NCBI GenBank assembly: GCA_015066245.1
Contig: SVOS01000004.1
Coordinates: 84,132-148,131, forward strand
DNA: 64,000 nt
Direction of reading: 5' to 3'
Source of the DNA: Oscillospiraceae bacterium
Lineage (GTDB): Bacteria; Bacillota; Clostridia; Oscillospirales; Acutalibacteraceae
How positions within the stretch are numbered: position 1 is the stretch's first letter; the number at the start of each line of letters is the position of its first letter. Shown here in pieces: positions 9,508 to 19,800 of the stretch. Under the pieces are notes generated by a model. It had not been told where the DNA came from, did no database searches, and saw only the letters and a program-made list of their open reading frames with translations. The position numbers and the translations under genes are program-made.

Positions 9508-9660
9508 TATTACTGCTACTTTTCACATATTAATATATCATTTATTGTTTTAAGTTTATAAGATTGACAAAAGTTTGACAAATGCTTTTTTTATCATTGA
9601 CAAATGCCGTATAAATGGTATATTTAAGTGTGGATTTTTATATTTTTTGGAGGCCGTGTT

Positions 9661-11754
9661 ATGGAAAGAATACCTGAGATTTTTGGTTGTATGGTGTTTA
9701 ATAATGATGCTATGCAGAAGTACCTGCCCGAGGATGTTTTTAAATCTCTGGAGCGTACAATTCAGAATGGCGAACCTTTGGACCGCTCGGTTGCTAATGG
9801 TGTTGCAAGCGGTATGAAGGAATGGGCAATAGAGAAGGGATGTACCCACTATACTCACTGGTTTCAGCCTATGACAGGTATCACCGCCGAAAAGCACGAC
9901 TCGTTTATGACGATTGATGGTGAAGGCAAGGTTATTATGGAGCTTTCGGGCTCCGAACTGATAAAAGGTGAAAGCGATGCATCGTCTTTCCCAAATGGAG
10001 GTATCCGTGCAACTTTTGAAGCCCGCGGTTACACAGCGTGGGACCCCACTTCTTATGCTTTTATTATGGGAAAAACCCTTTATATCCCAACAGTTTTCTG
10101 CTCGTACACAGGCGAGGTTCTTGACAAGAAAACCCCTCTTTTGCGTTCTATTGAGAGAATCAGCACAGAGGCCCTGAGACTTCTCAAGGCTCTCGGCAGA
10201 GAGGATGTAAGCCATGTTTCTACAACTGTAGGTGCAGAGCAGGAATACTTCCTTATTGACAAAGAAATGTATTTAGAGCGTCGAGACCTGATGTACACAG
10301 GCCGCACACTTTTCGGTGCACGTCCTCCAAAAGGTCAGGAGCTGGGCGACCACTATTTCGGTGCTATTAAACCCAGAGTTGCCGAGTTTATGAAAGAGCT
10401 TGATTTAGAGCTCTGGAAGCTTGGTATTTATGCAAAAACCGAGCATAACGAGGTGGCTCCCTGCCAGCACGAGCTTGCTCCCGTATTTACTACTACAAAC
10501 CTGGCTACAGACCATAACCAGCTTACAATGGAGGTTATGAAAAATGTAGCTCAGCGCCATGGCTTTGTTTGTTTACTTCACGAAAAGCCCTTTGAGGGTG
10601 TAAGCGGCTCAGGTAAGCACAACAACTGGTCACTTACCACCAATACAGGCGAAAATCTTCTCAAACCCGGCAAAAAGCCTTATGAGAACAAGCAGTTTCT
10701 GCTTTTCCTTTGTGCCGCACTTAAAGGTGTTCATCTTTATCAGGATTTGCTGAGAATTTCTGTAGCTACTGCAAGTAACGACCACCGTCTTGGCGGACAC
10801 GAAGCTCCTCCCGCAATAATCTCCGTATTTATCGGTGAGGACCTTGAGGGGGTTCTTCATGCGATTGAAAGCGGTGAAGAATATGTTAACGCTCACAGAG
10901 TAAGAATGGGTATGGGCGTAGATGTTCTGCCTGATTTTAAAAAGGATACCACAGACCGCAACCGTACCTCTCCTTTTGCTTTTACAGGTAATAAATTTGA
11001 ATTCAGAAGTCTTGGTTCTTCTCTCAATATTGCTTGTCCCAATATTATGATCAACACTATCGTTGCTGATCAGCTTGCAGAGTTTTCTGAGATCATCGAA
11101 AACTCCGAGGACAAAGAAAAGGCTATCAACGATATCATCAGCGATGTTTACCGTAACCATAAGGATATTATCTTTAACGGTAACAATTATGCTGAGGAGT
11201 GGATTGCTGAGGCAGAGCGCAGAGGTCTTATGAACCTTAAGTCTATGCCCGATGCAATGGCACATTACGGTGACAAGAAGAATGTTGAGCTTTTCGAGCG
11301 TAATAAGATTTTCACAGAGCTTGAGGTTCAGGCAAGACGTGATATTCAGCTTGAGAATTATTCCAAGATTATTCACATCGAAGCCCTTACAATGGTTGAT
11401 ATGGCTAAGAAGGATATTTTCCCTGCTGTAAGCCACTTTATCGGTGACATCAGCCGTAATGTGCTGAGAAAACGTCAGATCAACGCCGGTATTCCTGCAA
11501 AGGCAGAGATGAAGGTTATCGAAAGACTTTCTGCTTTGCTTGACAGCTTTGCCGATTTCACAGATGAGCTTGAATTTTGTGTAAAAGAAATCGAAGGCAA
11601 AAAGACAGATGCTTTGACAGAAGCTTATCATTATTGCAACAAGGTGCTTGTTGCTATGGAAAAACTCAGAGCCGTGGCTGACGAAATGGAGCAGCTTACT
11701 TCTTACGATTACTGGCCTTATCCATCTTACGGCAGACTTATGTTTACAATGTAA
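9661..11754 (+). CDS. glnN: Glutamine synthetase type III
   Basis: Long (~700 aa) GSIII with [55 protein letters not shown]; start at 9661 behind GGAGG. Confidence 0.94.
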   Translation: MERIPEIFGCMVFNNDAMQKYLPEDVFKSLERTIQNGEPLDRSVANGVASGMKEWAIEKGCTHYTHWFQPMTGITAEKHDSFMTIDGEGKVIMELSGSELIKGESDASSFPNGGIRATFEARGYTAWDPTSYAFIMGKTLYIPTVFCSYTGEVLDKKTPLLRSIERISTEALRLLKALGREDVSHVSTTVGAEQEYFLIDKEMYLERRDLMYTGRTLFGARPPKGQELGDHYFGAIKPRVAEFMKELDLELWKLGIYAKTEHNEVAPCQHELAPVFTTTNLATDHNQLTMEVMKNVAQRHGFVCLLHEKPFEGVSGSGKHNNWSLTTNTGENLLKPGKKPYENKQFLLFLCAALKGVHLYQDLLRISVATASNDHRLGGHEAPPAIISVFIGEDLEGVLHAIESGEEYVNAHRVRMGMGVDVLPDFKKDTTDRNRTSPFAFTGNKFEFRSLGSSLNIACPNIMINTIVADQLAEFSEIIENSEDKEKAINDIISDVYRNHKDIIFNGNNYAEEWIAEAERRGLMNLKSMPDAMAHYGDKKNVELFERNKIFTELEVQARRDIQLENYSKIIHIEALTMVDMAKKDIFPAVSHFIGDISRNVLRKRQINAGIPAKAEMKVIERLSALLDSFADFTDELEFCVKEIEGKKTDALTEAYHYCNKVLVAMEKLRAVADEMEQLTSYDYWPYPSYGRLMFTM

Positions 11755-11761
11755 AAATATA

Positions 11762-11783
11762 GGGTGTCTCTTTTGAGACACCC
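11762..11783 (+). terminator. Intrinsic terminator of glnN
   Basis: GGGTGTCTC-tttt-GAGACACCC followed by GTTTTTT. Confidence 0.85.
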
Positions 11784-11800
11784 GTTTTTTATGCTAAAAA

Positions 11801-11824
11801 AGCAGACTCGAAACTGAGTCTGCT
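11801..11824 (-). terminator. Intrinsic terminator of the 11835..13115 glycosyltransferase
   Basis: AGCAGACTC-gaaact-GAGTCTGCT with an A-run on the + strand (U-run on the - strand). Confidence 0.75.
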
Positions 11825-11834
11825 TTAATGCTTA

Positions 11835-13115
11835 TTATTTCTTTTTCTTCTTGCTCTTTTTGTCCATATCATCAATGGATTTGTTAACACCGTGCTTGAT
11901 TGGCTTCCAGTCGGATTTGCCGAAGGTCATAGCCCAGATGGTTACGGGGATGAATGTGAAAATGAAAAGAGGGAAGGTGAAGCTGTATAAAATCTTTTTA
12001 AAGCCGCTGCATTTGATGTTTTTCCACTCTGTTATCGTGGTGATTAAACCTACGAGATAAAGCATGAAGTAGCATGTACCGATAAGCTGAGCCAAAGAAA
12101 TTACAATGCCTAAGATATCGCCTCTTGCTGCAATTACAGAGATAATGAATGAAGCTATGTTGATGAATGTGCTGGTCATGGAAAGCACATAAGCAGGCAT
12201 AAGGTTCATTGCCATATCATAGCAGGAGAAACCGTTTGTGCCGAAAATACCCTTTATGATTCTTTTGCCGTAATACTTGAAAACCTGCATATATCCTTTA
12301 ACCCAGCGGATTCGCTGATTCCAGGATACTGAGAATTTTTCGGGCTGCTCATCATAAAAGTGAGCAGTGGGACAGTAGCCGATTTTGTAGCCTTTGATAA
12401 TTGTGTCAATAGAAAACTCAATGTCCTCTGTAAGAAGATAATAGTGCCAGCCGTTGTTCTCTTTGATGATGTCTTTGCTGATAAGAAAACCTGTGCCGGA
12501 AACCGCACAGCTGGAGCCGAGCTGAAGTCTTGCATTGGAGAGGTATCTTGCCTCACGCAAAAACCACAGTGCATAACCTGCGGAAATCCAGTTTGTTTCG
12601 TAATTTTTAGAATTTCTGTAGCTGGTTACTACCTTGAAACCTGCGCTAAAGGCTTTGTTCATTTCTTTGATATATCGCTTGTCCATCAGGTTGTCAGCGT
12701 CAAAGATGAAATAACCGTCATAGTAGTCCTGACCGCTGGTCTCAAAAATTCGCTTGAAAAGGAAGTTAAGTGCGTAGCCTTTACCTACCTTTTCTTTGTT
12801 GAATCTTTCGAAAACGATAGCGCCTGCCTTCTGTGCTACAGCAGCAGTCTGGTCGGTGCAGTTATCTGCACATACATAGACATCTATAAGCTCTTGGGGA
12901 TAATGCTGATTTTTGATGCTTTCGATAAGGTTGCCGATGACGGATTCTTCGTTTCTGCCGCAAATCATAACGGCGAATCGATGGTCTTTTTCGGCTTTTT
13001 TGAATCTGTAGGGCTTTTTGAAAAGAGATACTACTATATAGAAAAACTGATATGAATAACATATCACGAATAAAATGCACACTAAGTAATTAAGAAAACT
13101 TACAACGTCTTGCAT
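11835..13115 (-). CDS. Membrane-anchored glycosyltransferase family 2
   Basis: FAVMICGRNEESVIGNLIESIKNQHYPQELIDVYVCADNCTDQT, QRIRWVKGY motif, C-terminal TM helices. Confidence 0.9.
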   Translation of the reverse strand: MQDVVSFLNYLVCILFVICYSYQFFYIVVSLFKKPYRFKKAEKDHRFAVMICGRNEESVIGNLIESIKNQHYPQELIDVYVCADNCTDQTAAVAQKAGAIVFERFNKEKVGKGYALNFLFKRIFETSGQDYYDGYFIFDADNLMDKRYIKEMNKAFSAGFKVVTSYRNSKNYETNWISAGYALWFLREARYLSNARLQLGSSCAVSGTGFLISKDIIKENNGWHYYLLTEDIEFSIDTIIKGYKIGYCPTAHFYDEQPEKFSVSWNQRIRWVKGYMQVFKYYGKRIIKGIFGTNGFSCYDMAMNLMPAYVLSMTSTFINIASFIISVIAARGDILGIVISLAQLIGTCYFMLYLVGLITTITEWKNIKCSGFKKILYSFTFPLFIFTFIPVTIWAMTFGKSDWKPIKHGVNKSIDDMDKKSKKKKK

Positions 13116-13513
13116 AACATTTCTCCTTTTAAATTCAAAGTGCCCTCTGCATTTTGCAAGAGCGCATACATAACCAGTCTAATATGCACATTATATACCA
13201 AAATACAGATTTGGGCAAGAAGTTTGAGACTTTTTCTATATATAAGTAGTTTATTGAGTTGTTTTGTCAGCCTTTTTGGTCAAAAGACCTAAATTATCGT
13301 AATTATATCCCATTTGTTACAAATTGTGGTGGGATTTTCACACAACCGTCACATAAGCTCGTTAATACTTTAGAAATAATTTATATTTCGTTGATAACAT
13401 AAGGTTAATTGGTAGATGTTAATATAGAAAGTGCGTCTGTTTTGTTGATTGTTAACAAATGATAGCCAATATATGTGGAATATGAAGAAAATAATATCGA
13501 AAGATGACGGCTT

Positions 13514-13570
13514 TTTTGGTCTATAAACCAAAACTTGTTACAAAATATTGACTGGTGTTCACAATTTGTT
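13514..13570 (+). promoter_or_regulatory. Promoter and palindromic operator-like site upstream of fakB
   Basis: Perfect TTTTGGT-CTATAA-ACCAAAA (13514-13533) just upstream of TTGACT-N16-TAAAAT. Confidence 0.6.
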
Positions 13571-13623
13571 AAAATAGTATTGTAAAAAAGTATTTTAATT
13601 TCTGTTTAAAGGAGTTTTTAATT

Positions 13624-14511
13624 ATGAGACCTATTAAAATTGTTACAGATTCATGTTCAGATCTTTGCAAAGAGTTACGCGATAAGCACGGCATCGAGTA
13701 TGTTAAGATGAATACCGTGCATAATGAGAAGGAGACACCTGCTTCTCTTGATTGGGAGTATTTCTCAGCAAAAGAGCTTTATGACCTTATGAGAAACGGT
13801 GAGCGTATCACCACAACTCAGGTTCCTGCAGCAGAGTTTACAGAGAAATTCACAAAGCTTACTGATGAAGGCTTCGATGTTATTTATATTTCCTGCTCCG
13901 GTGCACTCTCCGGTTCTGTAAACACAGGTAAGATTGTTGCAAAGGATATTATGGCTAAAAATCCCGAGGCAAAGATTGCTTGCATCGACCCCCTTATGGC
14001 TTGCATTGGCGAGGGTATGATTGCTGTAAAGGCAGCAGAGCTTGCTGAGGATGGCAAGAGCTTTGATGAGGTTGTTGCATATATCGAAGAGAACAAGCTC
14101 AGAATGAATCAGTTCTGTACAGTTAACACACTTGATTACTTAAAGCGTGCAGGCAGAGTTAAGGCTTCTTCTGCATTCTTTGGTAACCTTTTCGGTGTTA
14201 AGCCTGTTATTATTTCTGACGCAAAGGGTCAGAACACTGCTATTAAGAAGGTTAAGGGCAGACTTGCTTCTATGGACGAGATTGTAAATCTTCTTAATGA
14301 TGCAATGCAGGGCGAGGAAGACCGCAGAGTATTTGTAGGCCACGCTGATTGTCCTCAGGAAGAAGTAGACTACCTTGCAAACAAGGTTAAAGAAGTAATA
14401 AAGGATGCAGAGGTTACAGTAGGTTACATCGGTCCCGTTATTGGTGCTTCTGTTGGTCCCGGTGCTGTAGTTGTATATGGCTGGGGCAAAAAGGTTGAGC
14501 TCGAAGGCTAA
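13624..14511 (+). CDS. fakB: DegV family fatty-acid-binding protein (FakB-like)
   Basis: IKIVTDSCSDLCKELRDKHGIEYVKM, ISCSGALSGSVNTG; next to a FakA-like kinase. Confidence 0.9.
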   Translation: MRPIKIVTDSCSDLCKELRDKHGIEYVKMNTVHNEKETPASLDWEYFSAKELYDLMRNGERITTTQVPAAEFTEKFTKLTDEGFDVIYISCSGALSGSVNTGKIVAKDIMAKNPEAKIACIDPLMACIGEGMIAVKAAELAEDGKSFDEVVAYIEENKLRMNQFCTVNTLDYLKRAGRVKASSAFFGNLFGVKPVIISDAKGQNTAIKKVKGRLASMDEIVNLLNDAMQGEEDRRVFVGHADCPQEEVDYLANKVKEVIKDAEVTVGYIGPVIGASVGPGAVVVYGWGKKVELEG

Positions 14512-14551
14512 TTATAATTCATTGATTTAAAGGTTAACCAGGAGGATATAT

Positions 14552-16213
14552 ATGGGTACTCAAAACCTGACAGGCGAGATGTTTGCACAGATGGTGCAGA
14601 ATGGTGCCGCAAACTTAAGAAATAACGCACAGACTGTTAATGATCTTAACGTATTTCCCATTCCCGATGGCGATACAGGCGACAATATGTGCCGTACCAT
14701 TGAGGGTGGTGCATCTGTAGCTGCAACTGACAGCAGCCAGCCTGTGTCTGAGGTTTGCTCTAAGGTTGCCGAGGGTATGCTTCTTTCTGCAAGAGGTAAC
14801 TCAGGTGTTATTCTTTCTCAGTTCTTTGAGGGTATCAACCTTGGTATGAAGAATGTTGAGACTGCTGATGTCAAGGCGGTTGCTGAGGCTTTCAGAGCAG
14901 GCGTAAAGCAGGCTTATTCTTCTGTTATTACACCTACCGAGGGTACAATCCTTACAGTTATGAGAGAGGCAACTGATGTTGCTGCCTCTAAAATTACAGA
15001 CAAAAGCACTCTTGAGGAGTTCTTCAAAATATATATCAAAGAGATGTACCTTTCTCTTGACCGTACTCCCGAGCTTCTCCCTGTTTTGAAAGAAGCAGGC
15101 GTTATCGATAGCGGTGGTGCAGGTTTCTCCTTTATTATTGAAGGCATGTACAAGGCTTTGAAGGGCGAGGAGATTACCTCTGACAAGATGATGACTTCTG
15201 TATCTGCTGAAGTTATTACAGGTCACTTTGATGAAAACAGCGAAATGGAGTTTGGTTATTGCACGGAGGCTCTTGTTCAGCTCAGAAGTGAGAAAACTGA
15301 CATTGATGCCTTTACTGTAGATCCTCTTATTGAGTATCTCGAGTCAATCGGCGGTGATTCCATCGTTGCTTTTAAAACAGGCTCTAAGGTAAAGCTTCAT
15401 GTGCATACATTTACTCCTGATAAGGTAATTGCATATTGCCTTACATTTGGTGAGTTTATTACAGTTAAGATTGAGAACATGTCAATCCAGCACAGCGAGA
15501 CAACTATTGAAAACAGATTTGAGCGAAAAGAAGTTATCAGTAACGAGCGTAAAGAATTTGGTGTTGTGGCAGTTGCCGGCGGTGACGGACTTAAAGAGAT
15601 GTTTACATCTTTAGGTGCAGATGCTATTGTAGACGGTCAGCAAACCATGAATCCCTCCTCTGAGGACTTTATCAAGGCTTTTGACGCTGTTAACGCTGAT
15701 ACAATTTTCGTTCTTCCCAACAATTCAAACATCGTGATGGCTGCAAAGCAGGCTGGTGAGCTTTATAAAGACTCTGAGGTTATCGTGGTTGAAAGCACAA
15801 CAATTGCTGAGGGCTATGCTGCTCTTACAATGCTTGATTTATCAAGTGGCGATAAGGATGTAATCGTTGACGAGCTTAAGATGGCAATAGATGGTGTTAC
15901 AACAGGTCTTGTAACTTATGCAGTAAGAGATACAAACCAGGATGGTTTTGAAATCAAGAAAGACGATTGGCTGGGCTTTAGCGCAAAGACAATTCTTTCT
16001 GTAGAAAAAGACAAGGTAAGTGCTGCAACCGCACTTCTTGACTCTATTGATAAATCGGGTAAAGAGGTTATTATTGCTATTGCCGGTAAGGATGCAACAG
16101 CCGAGGACCTTCAGGCTGTTCATGAGTATGCTTCAAAGAATTATCCTTTGATGGAGTTCTTCGAGGTTGACGGCGGACAAGATATATACAGCTTTATTTT
16201 TGCAGTTGAATAA
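14552..16213 (+). CDS. fakA: DAK2-domain fatty acid kinase (FakA-like)
   Basis: VNDLNVFPIPDGDTGDNMCRTIEGG (DAK2/DhaL signature), SARGNSGVILSQFFEG; C-terminal DegV-like portion. Confidence 0.92.
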   Translation: MGTQNLTGEMFAQMVQNGAANLRNNAQTVNDLNVFPIPDGDTGDNMCRTIEGGASVAATDSSQPVSEVCSKVAEGMLLSARGNSGVILSQFFEGINLGMKNVETADVKAVAEAFRAGVKQAYSSVITPTEGTILTVMREATDVAASKITDKSTLEEFFKIYIKEMYLSLDRTPELLPVLKEAGVIDSGGAGFSFIIEGMYKALKGEEITSDKMMTSVSAEVITGHFDENSEMEFGYCTEALVQLRSEKTDIDAFTVDPLIEYLESIGGDSIVAFKTGSKVKLHVHTFTPDKVIAYCLTFGEFITVKIENMSIQHSETTIENRFERKEVISNERKEFGVVAVAGGDGLKEMFTSLGADAIVDGQQTMNPSSEDFIKAFDAVNADTIFVLPNNSNIVMAAKQAGELYKDSEVIVVESTTIAEGYAALTMLDLSSGDKDVIVDELKMAIDGVTTGLVTYAVRDTNQDGFEIKKDDWLGFSAKTILSVEKDKVSAATALLDSIDKSGKEVIIAIAGKDATAEDLQAVHEYASKNYPLMEFFEVDGGQDIYSFIFAVE

Positions 16214-16225
16214 GAGGTTGTTGTT

Positions 16226-16879
16226 ATGTACGAGTGGTTGATATTTTTAGTATGTGCTGTAATTGCCTATCTGTTGGGCAGCTTGAATGGCGGAATACTG
16301 GTAACACAGCTTCTTAATAATTCCGACATCAGAGAATCAGGCTCAGGCAACGCAGGTTTTACAAATGTAAAACGAGTGTACGGAGCAAAAAGTGCGGCTA
16401 TTGTTTGTGCTGTAGATGTTATGAAAACCATTATCGCCTGCGGTGTTGGTGGTTTTGTAACAGCTCAGTTTACCTCATGGTCTTACGAAGCGGGTGCTTT
16501 GCTTTGCGGACTTTTCACTCAGCTTGGTCATATTTTTCCTATTTATTATGGCTTTAAAGGCGGTAAGGGATTTATTTGTGGTATGGCAACGGTGCTTATG
16601 GCAGATCCCCTGATCCTTTTAATTGCATTTGCAGTTCTTACAGTATTTACACTTTCGACGAAGTTTGTGTCTTTAGGTTCTCTTTGTGCTACACTAAGCT
16701 ATGCAATAATGTTTGTTGTTTTCTATAATCACGATATAGCAGCGTATTGCTTGGCTTGCGGATTGGCTTTGGTTGTGTTTATTGCCCACAGAGAGAATAT
16801 TAAGAGACTTTTTGCAGGCACAGAACGTAAAACATATTTTTTTGGCAAAGGTAAAAAAGAAAAAGAGGAATCAAAGTGA
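16226..16879 (+). CDS. plsY: Glycerol-3-phosphate acyltransferase PlsY
   Basis: YLLGSLNGGILV, ESGSGNAGFTNVKRVYG, GHIFPIYYGFKGGKG motifs. Confidence 0.93.
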   Translation: MYEWLIFLVCAVIAYLLGSLNGGILVTQLLNNSDIRESGSGNAGFTNVKRVYGAKSAAIVCAVDVMKTIIACGVGGFVTAQFTSWSYEAGALLCGLFTQLGHIFPIYYGFKGGKGFICGMATVLMADPLILLIAFAVLTVFTLSTKFVSLGSLCATLSYAIMFVVFYNHDIAAYCLACGLALVVFIAHRENIKRLFAGTERKTYFFGKGKKEKEESK

Positions 16880-19800
16880 GTAGAAAAACTTACTTAGCAG
16901 GCGCAGATATCGGTTCTACAACAGTTAAGCTTGTTGTTCTTGATGAGGACAACAAGCTGGTGTTCGGACGATATATGCGCCATTTTGCTAACATCAGAGA
17001 TACATTTAAAAATTTACTCTCAGAGGCTAAGGAAACTTTGGGAGATATCAGGATTAAACTCAAGGTAACAGGAAGCGGCAGCCTTAATCTTTCAAAGCTT
17101 ATGGGCATAGGCTTTGTGCAGGAGGTAGTTGCTGAAGCCGAAGCCGTTAAAAGACTGGCACCTCAGACCGATGTTGCCATTGAGCTTGGCGGCGAGGATG
17201 CCAAGATTATTTATTTTACAGGCGGTCTTGAAGAACGAATGAACGGTGTCTGTGCAGGAGGTACAGGCTCTTTTATTGACCAGATGGCGGCTCTTTTGCA
17301 GACAGACGCAAAGGGACTGAATGAATACGCAAAGAATTATAGTCAGATTTATCCCATTGCGGCTCGTTGTGGTGTTTTTGCAAAGAGTGACATCCAGCCC
17401 CTTATTAATGACGGTGCTACAAAAGAGGATTTGTCAGCTTCTATTTTCCAGGCAGTAGTAAATCAGACTATCTCAGGTCTTGCCTGCGGTAAACCCATAA
17501 GAGGTACCGTGGCATTTTTGGGCGGTCCTTTACATTTTCTTACTGAGCTTAAGGCGGCATTTATAAGAACTCTTAATCTTACAGAGAAAACTACCGTAGA
17601 CCCCGAAAATTCCCATTTGTTCCCTGCTATTGGTACTGCCTTCTGTGCCGAAGACAGTCAAGAAGACAACATTTCTCAGATCATTAGTAATCTTGAAAAT
17701 GCAGGGGAGATGAGCTTTGAGCTTAAGCGTCTTGAGCCTCTGTTTGAAAACGAGGCTGAGTACAATGAGTTTGCAAGCCGTCACGAAAAAAACAGAGTTA
17801 AGCGCCGCGATATAAAGACATACAATGGCGGATGCTATTTAGGTATAGATGCAGGTTCAACAACTACAAAGCTTGCACTTATTTCCGAAGACGGAGAGCT
17901 TTTGTGGGACTTTTACTCAAGCAACAACACATCTCCAATAAATACAGCAAAAAAAGCTCTGGGTGAGCTTGCTAAGATTATACCGGAGAGTGCGGTTATC
18001 AAGGGTGCCTGCTCTACAGGCTACGGCGAAACTCTGCTTAAGTCAGCTTTAAGACTGGATTTCGGAGAAGTTGAGACAATTGCTCATTATACTGCCGCAA
18101 GGTTTTTTGACAAAGATGTAGAGTGCATGCTTGATATCGGCGGTCAGGATATGAAATTTATCAAAATAAAGAATGCATCTGTTGACAGTGTGCTTCTTAA
18201 CGAAGCTTGTTCTTCGGGTTGTGGTTCTTTTCTTGAAAATTTCGCTGTTTCTATGGGTAAAACTGCTCAGGAATTTTCAAAAGAGGCACTTTTTGCCGAG
18301 CATCCTCTTGATTTGGGAACAAGATGCACAGTGTTTATGAACTCCAATGTTAAGCAGGCTCAGAAAGAGGGTGCAACACTTTCTGATATATCTGCAGGTC
18401 TTGCTTACAGTGTTGTTAAGAATGCTTTGTTTAAGGTTATCAAGCTTTCAAGTGCCAATGACTTAGGTCAGCACATTATGGTTCAGGGCGGTACCTTCTG
18501 CTCTGAGGCTGTGCTGAGAGCTTTTGAAAAGCTTACGGGCAAAAATGCAATCTGTCCTGATATTTCGGGACTTATGGGTGCTTTTGGTGCGGCTCTTATT
18601 GCAAAAGAGAGAAGTATTGGTGAGAGCAGCATCATAAGTTTCGAAGAAATCGAAAATCTTACATATAATACCACCGCTATCCGCTGCGGAAAATGTACCA
18701 ATAACTGTATGCTTACCATAAATACCTTCAGGGGAAAAGAACGCCACATTTCGGGCAACCGTTGTGAGCGTCCTTTAGGCGGAGAAAAAGCCGCTCAGAA
18801 GGGCTTTGATATGGTCGAGTATAAAAAGGAGAGAATTTTTGCTCTTGAACCTCTCAGTGCTGATGAAGCACCCAGAGGCGAAATCGGTATGCCCAGAGTC
18901 CTTAATATCTATGAAAACTATCCTTTCTGGGCAAGACTCTTTAAGGAGCTTGGCTTCTCTCTTAAGCTTTCTCCCTATTCAAGCCGCGAGATTTATGAGC
19001 TGGGTATGGAGTCTATTCCATCGGAAAGCCTTTGCTATCCTGCAAAGCTTGCTCATGGTCATATCGAATGGCTTATCAAAAACGGCTGTGACAGAATTTT
19101 CTATCCCAGTGTGTATTTTGAGCGTCCCGAGGAGGGTGCAAAGAATAAGTATAATTGTCCCATCGTTATCGGCACTCCCGAAAACATCAACAATAATGTT
19201 GAGAATATCACATCGGGAAAAATTAAGTTTATTCATCCTTTTGTAGCTTTTTCTGACGAAAAAACTCTCACAGACAGAGTGTGTAAGGTGTTCTCAGAGG
19301 AGTTTGGAATAAAATCATCCGAAACCAGAAAAGCCTGCAAAAAAGCATGGCAGGAGCTGATGGATACAAAGGCTGATATCCGCAAAAAGGGTGCCGAAAT
19401 TATAGAAAAAACCGAAAAAGAAAATGGCAAAATGATAGTTATCGCAGGCAGACCCTATCACTGCGACCCTGAGATAAATCATGGTATTCCCCAGATGGTT
19501 TCTTCCTATGGATTTAATGTGCTTACTGAGGACAGTGTGCCTGAGAGTGTCAAAGTAGAGAGACCACTGAGAGTAACAGACCAGTGGAGCTATCACTCAA
19601 GACTTTACAGAGCGGCTGAGTTTGTCCGCAACAGAGATGATGCTGAGCTTTTGCAGCTTAACTCCTTCGGTTGCGGACTTGATGCGGTTACTACCGACCA
19701 GGTGGCAGAGATTTTAGAGGCAAGCGGAAAGCTTTATACTGTGCTTAAAATTGATGAGGTAAATAATTTAGGTGCTGCAAGAATTCGTATCCGTTCTCTC

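Noticed and set aside
9560-9615. Three TTGACAAA repeats upstream of glnN as an operator array
   Set aside because: Likely overlapping -35-like sequences in AT-rich DNA; no dyad symmetry, too weak to claim.
10630-11781. 383-aa - strand ORF antisense to glnN
   Set aside because: Overlaps a clear glutamine synthetase gene; no ribosome-binding site or domain signal.
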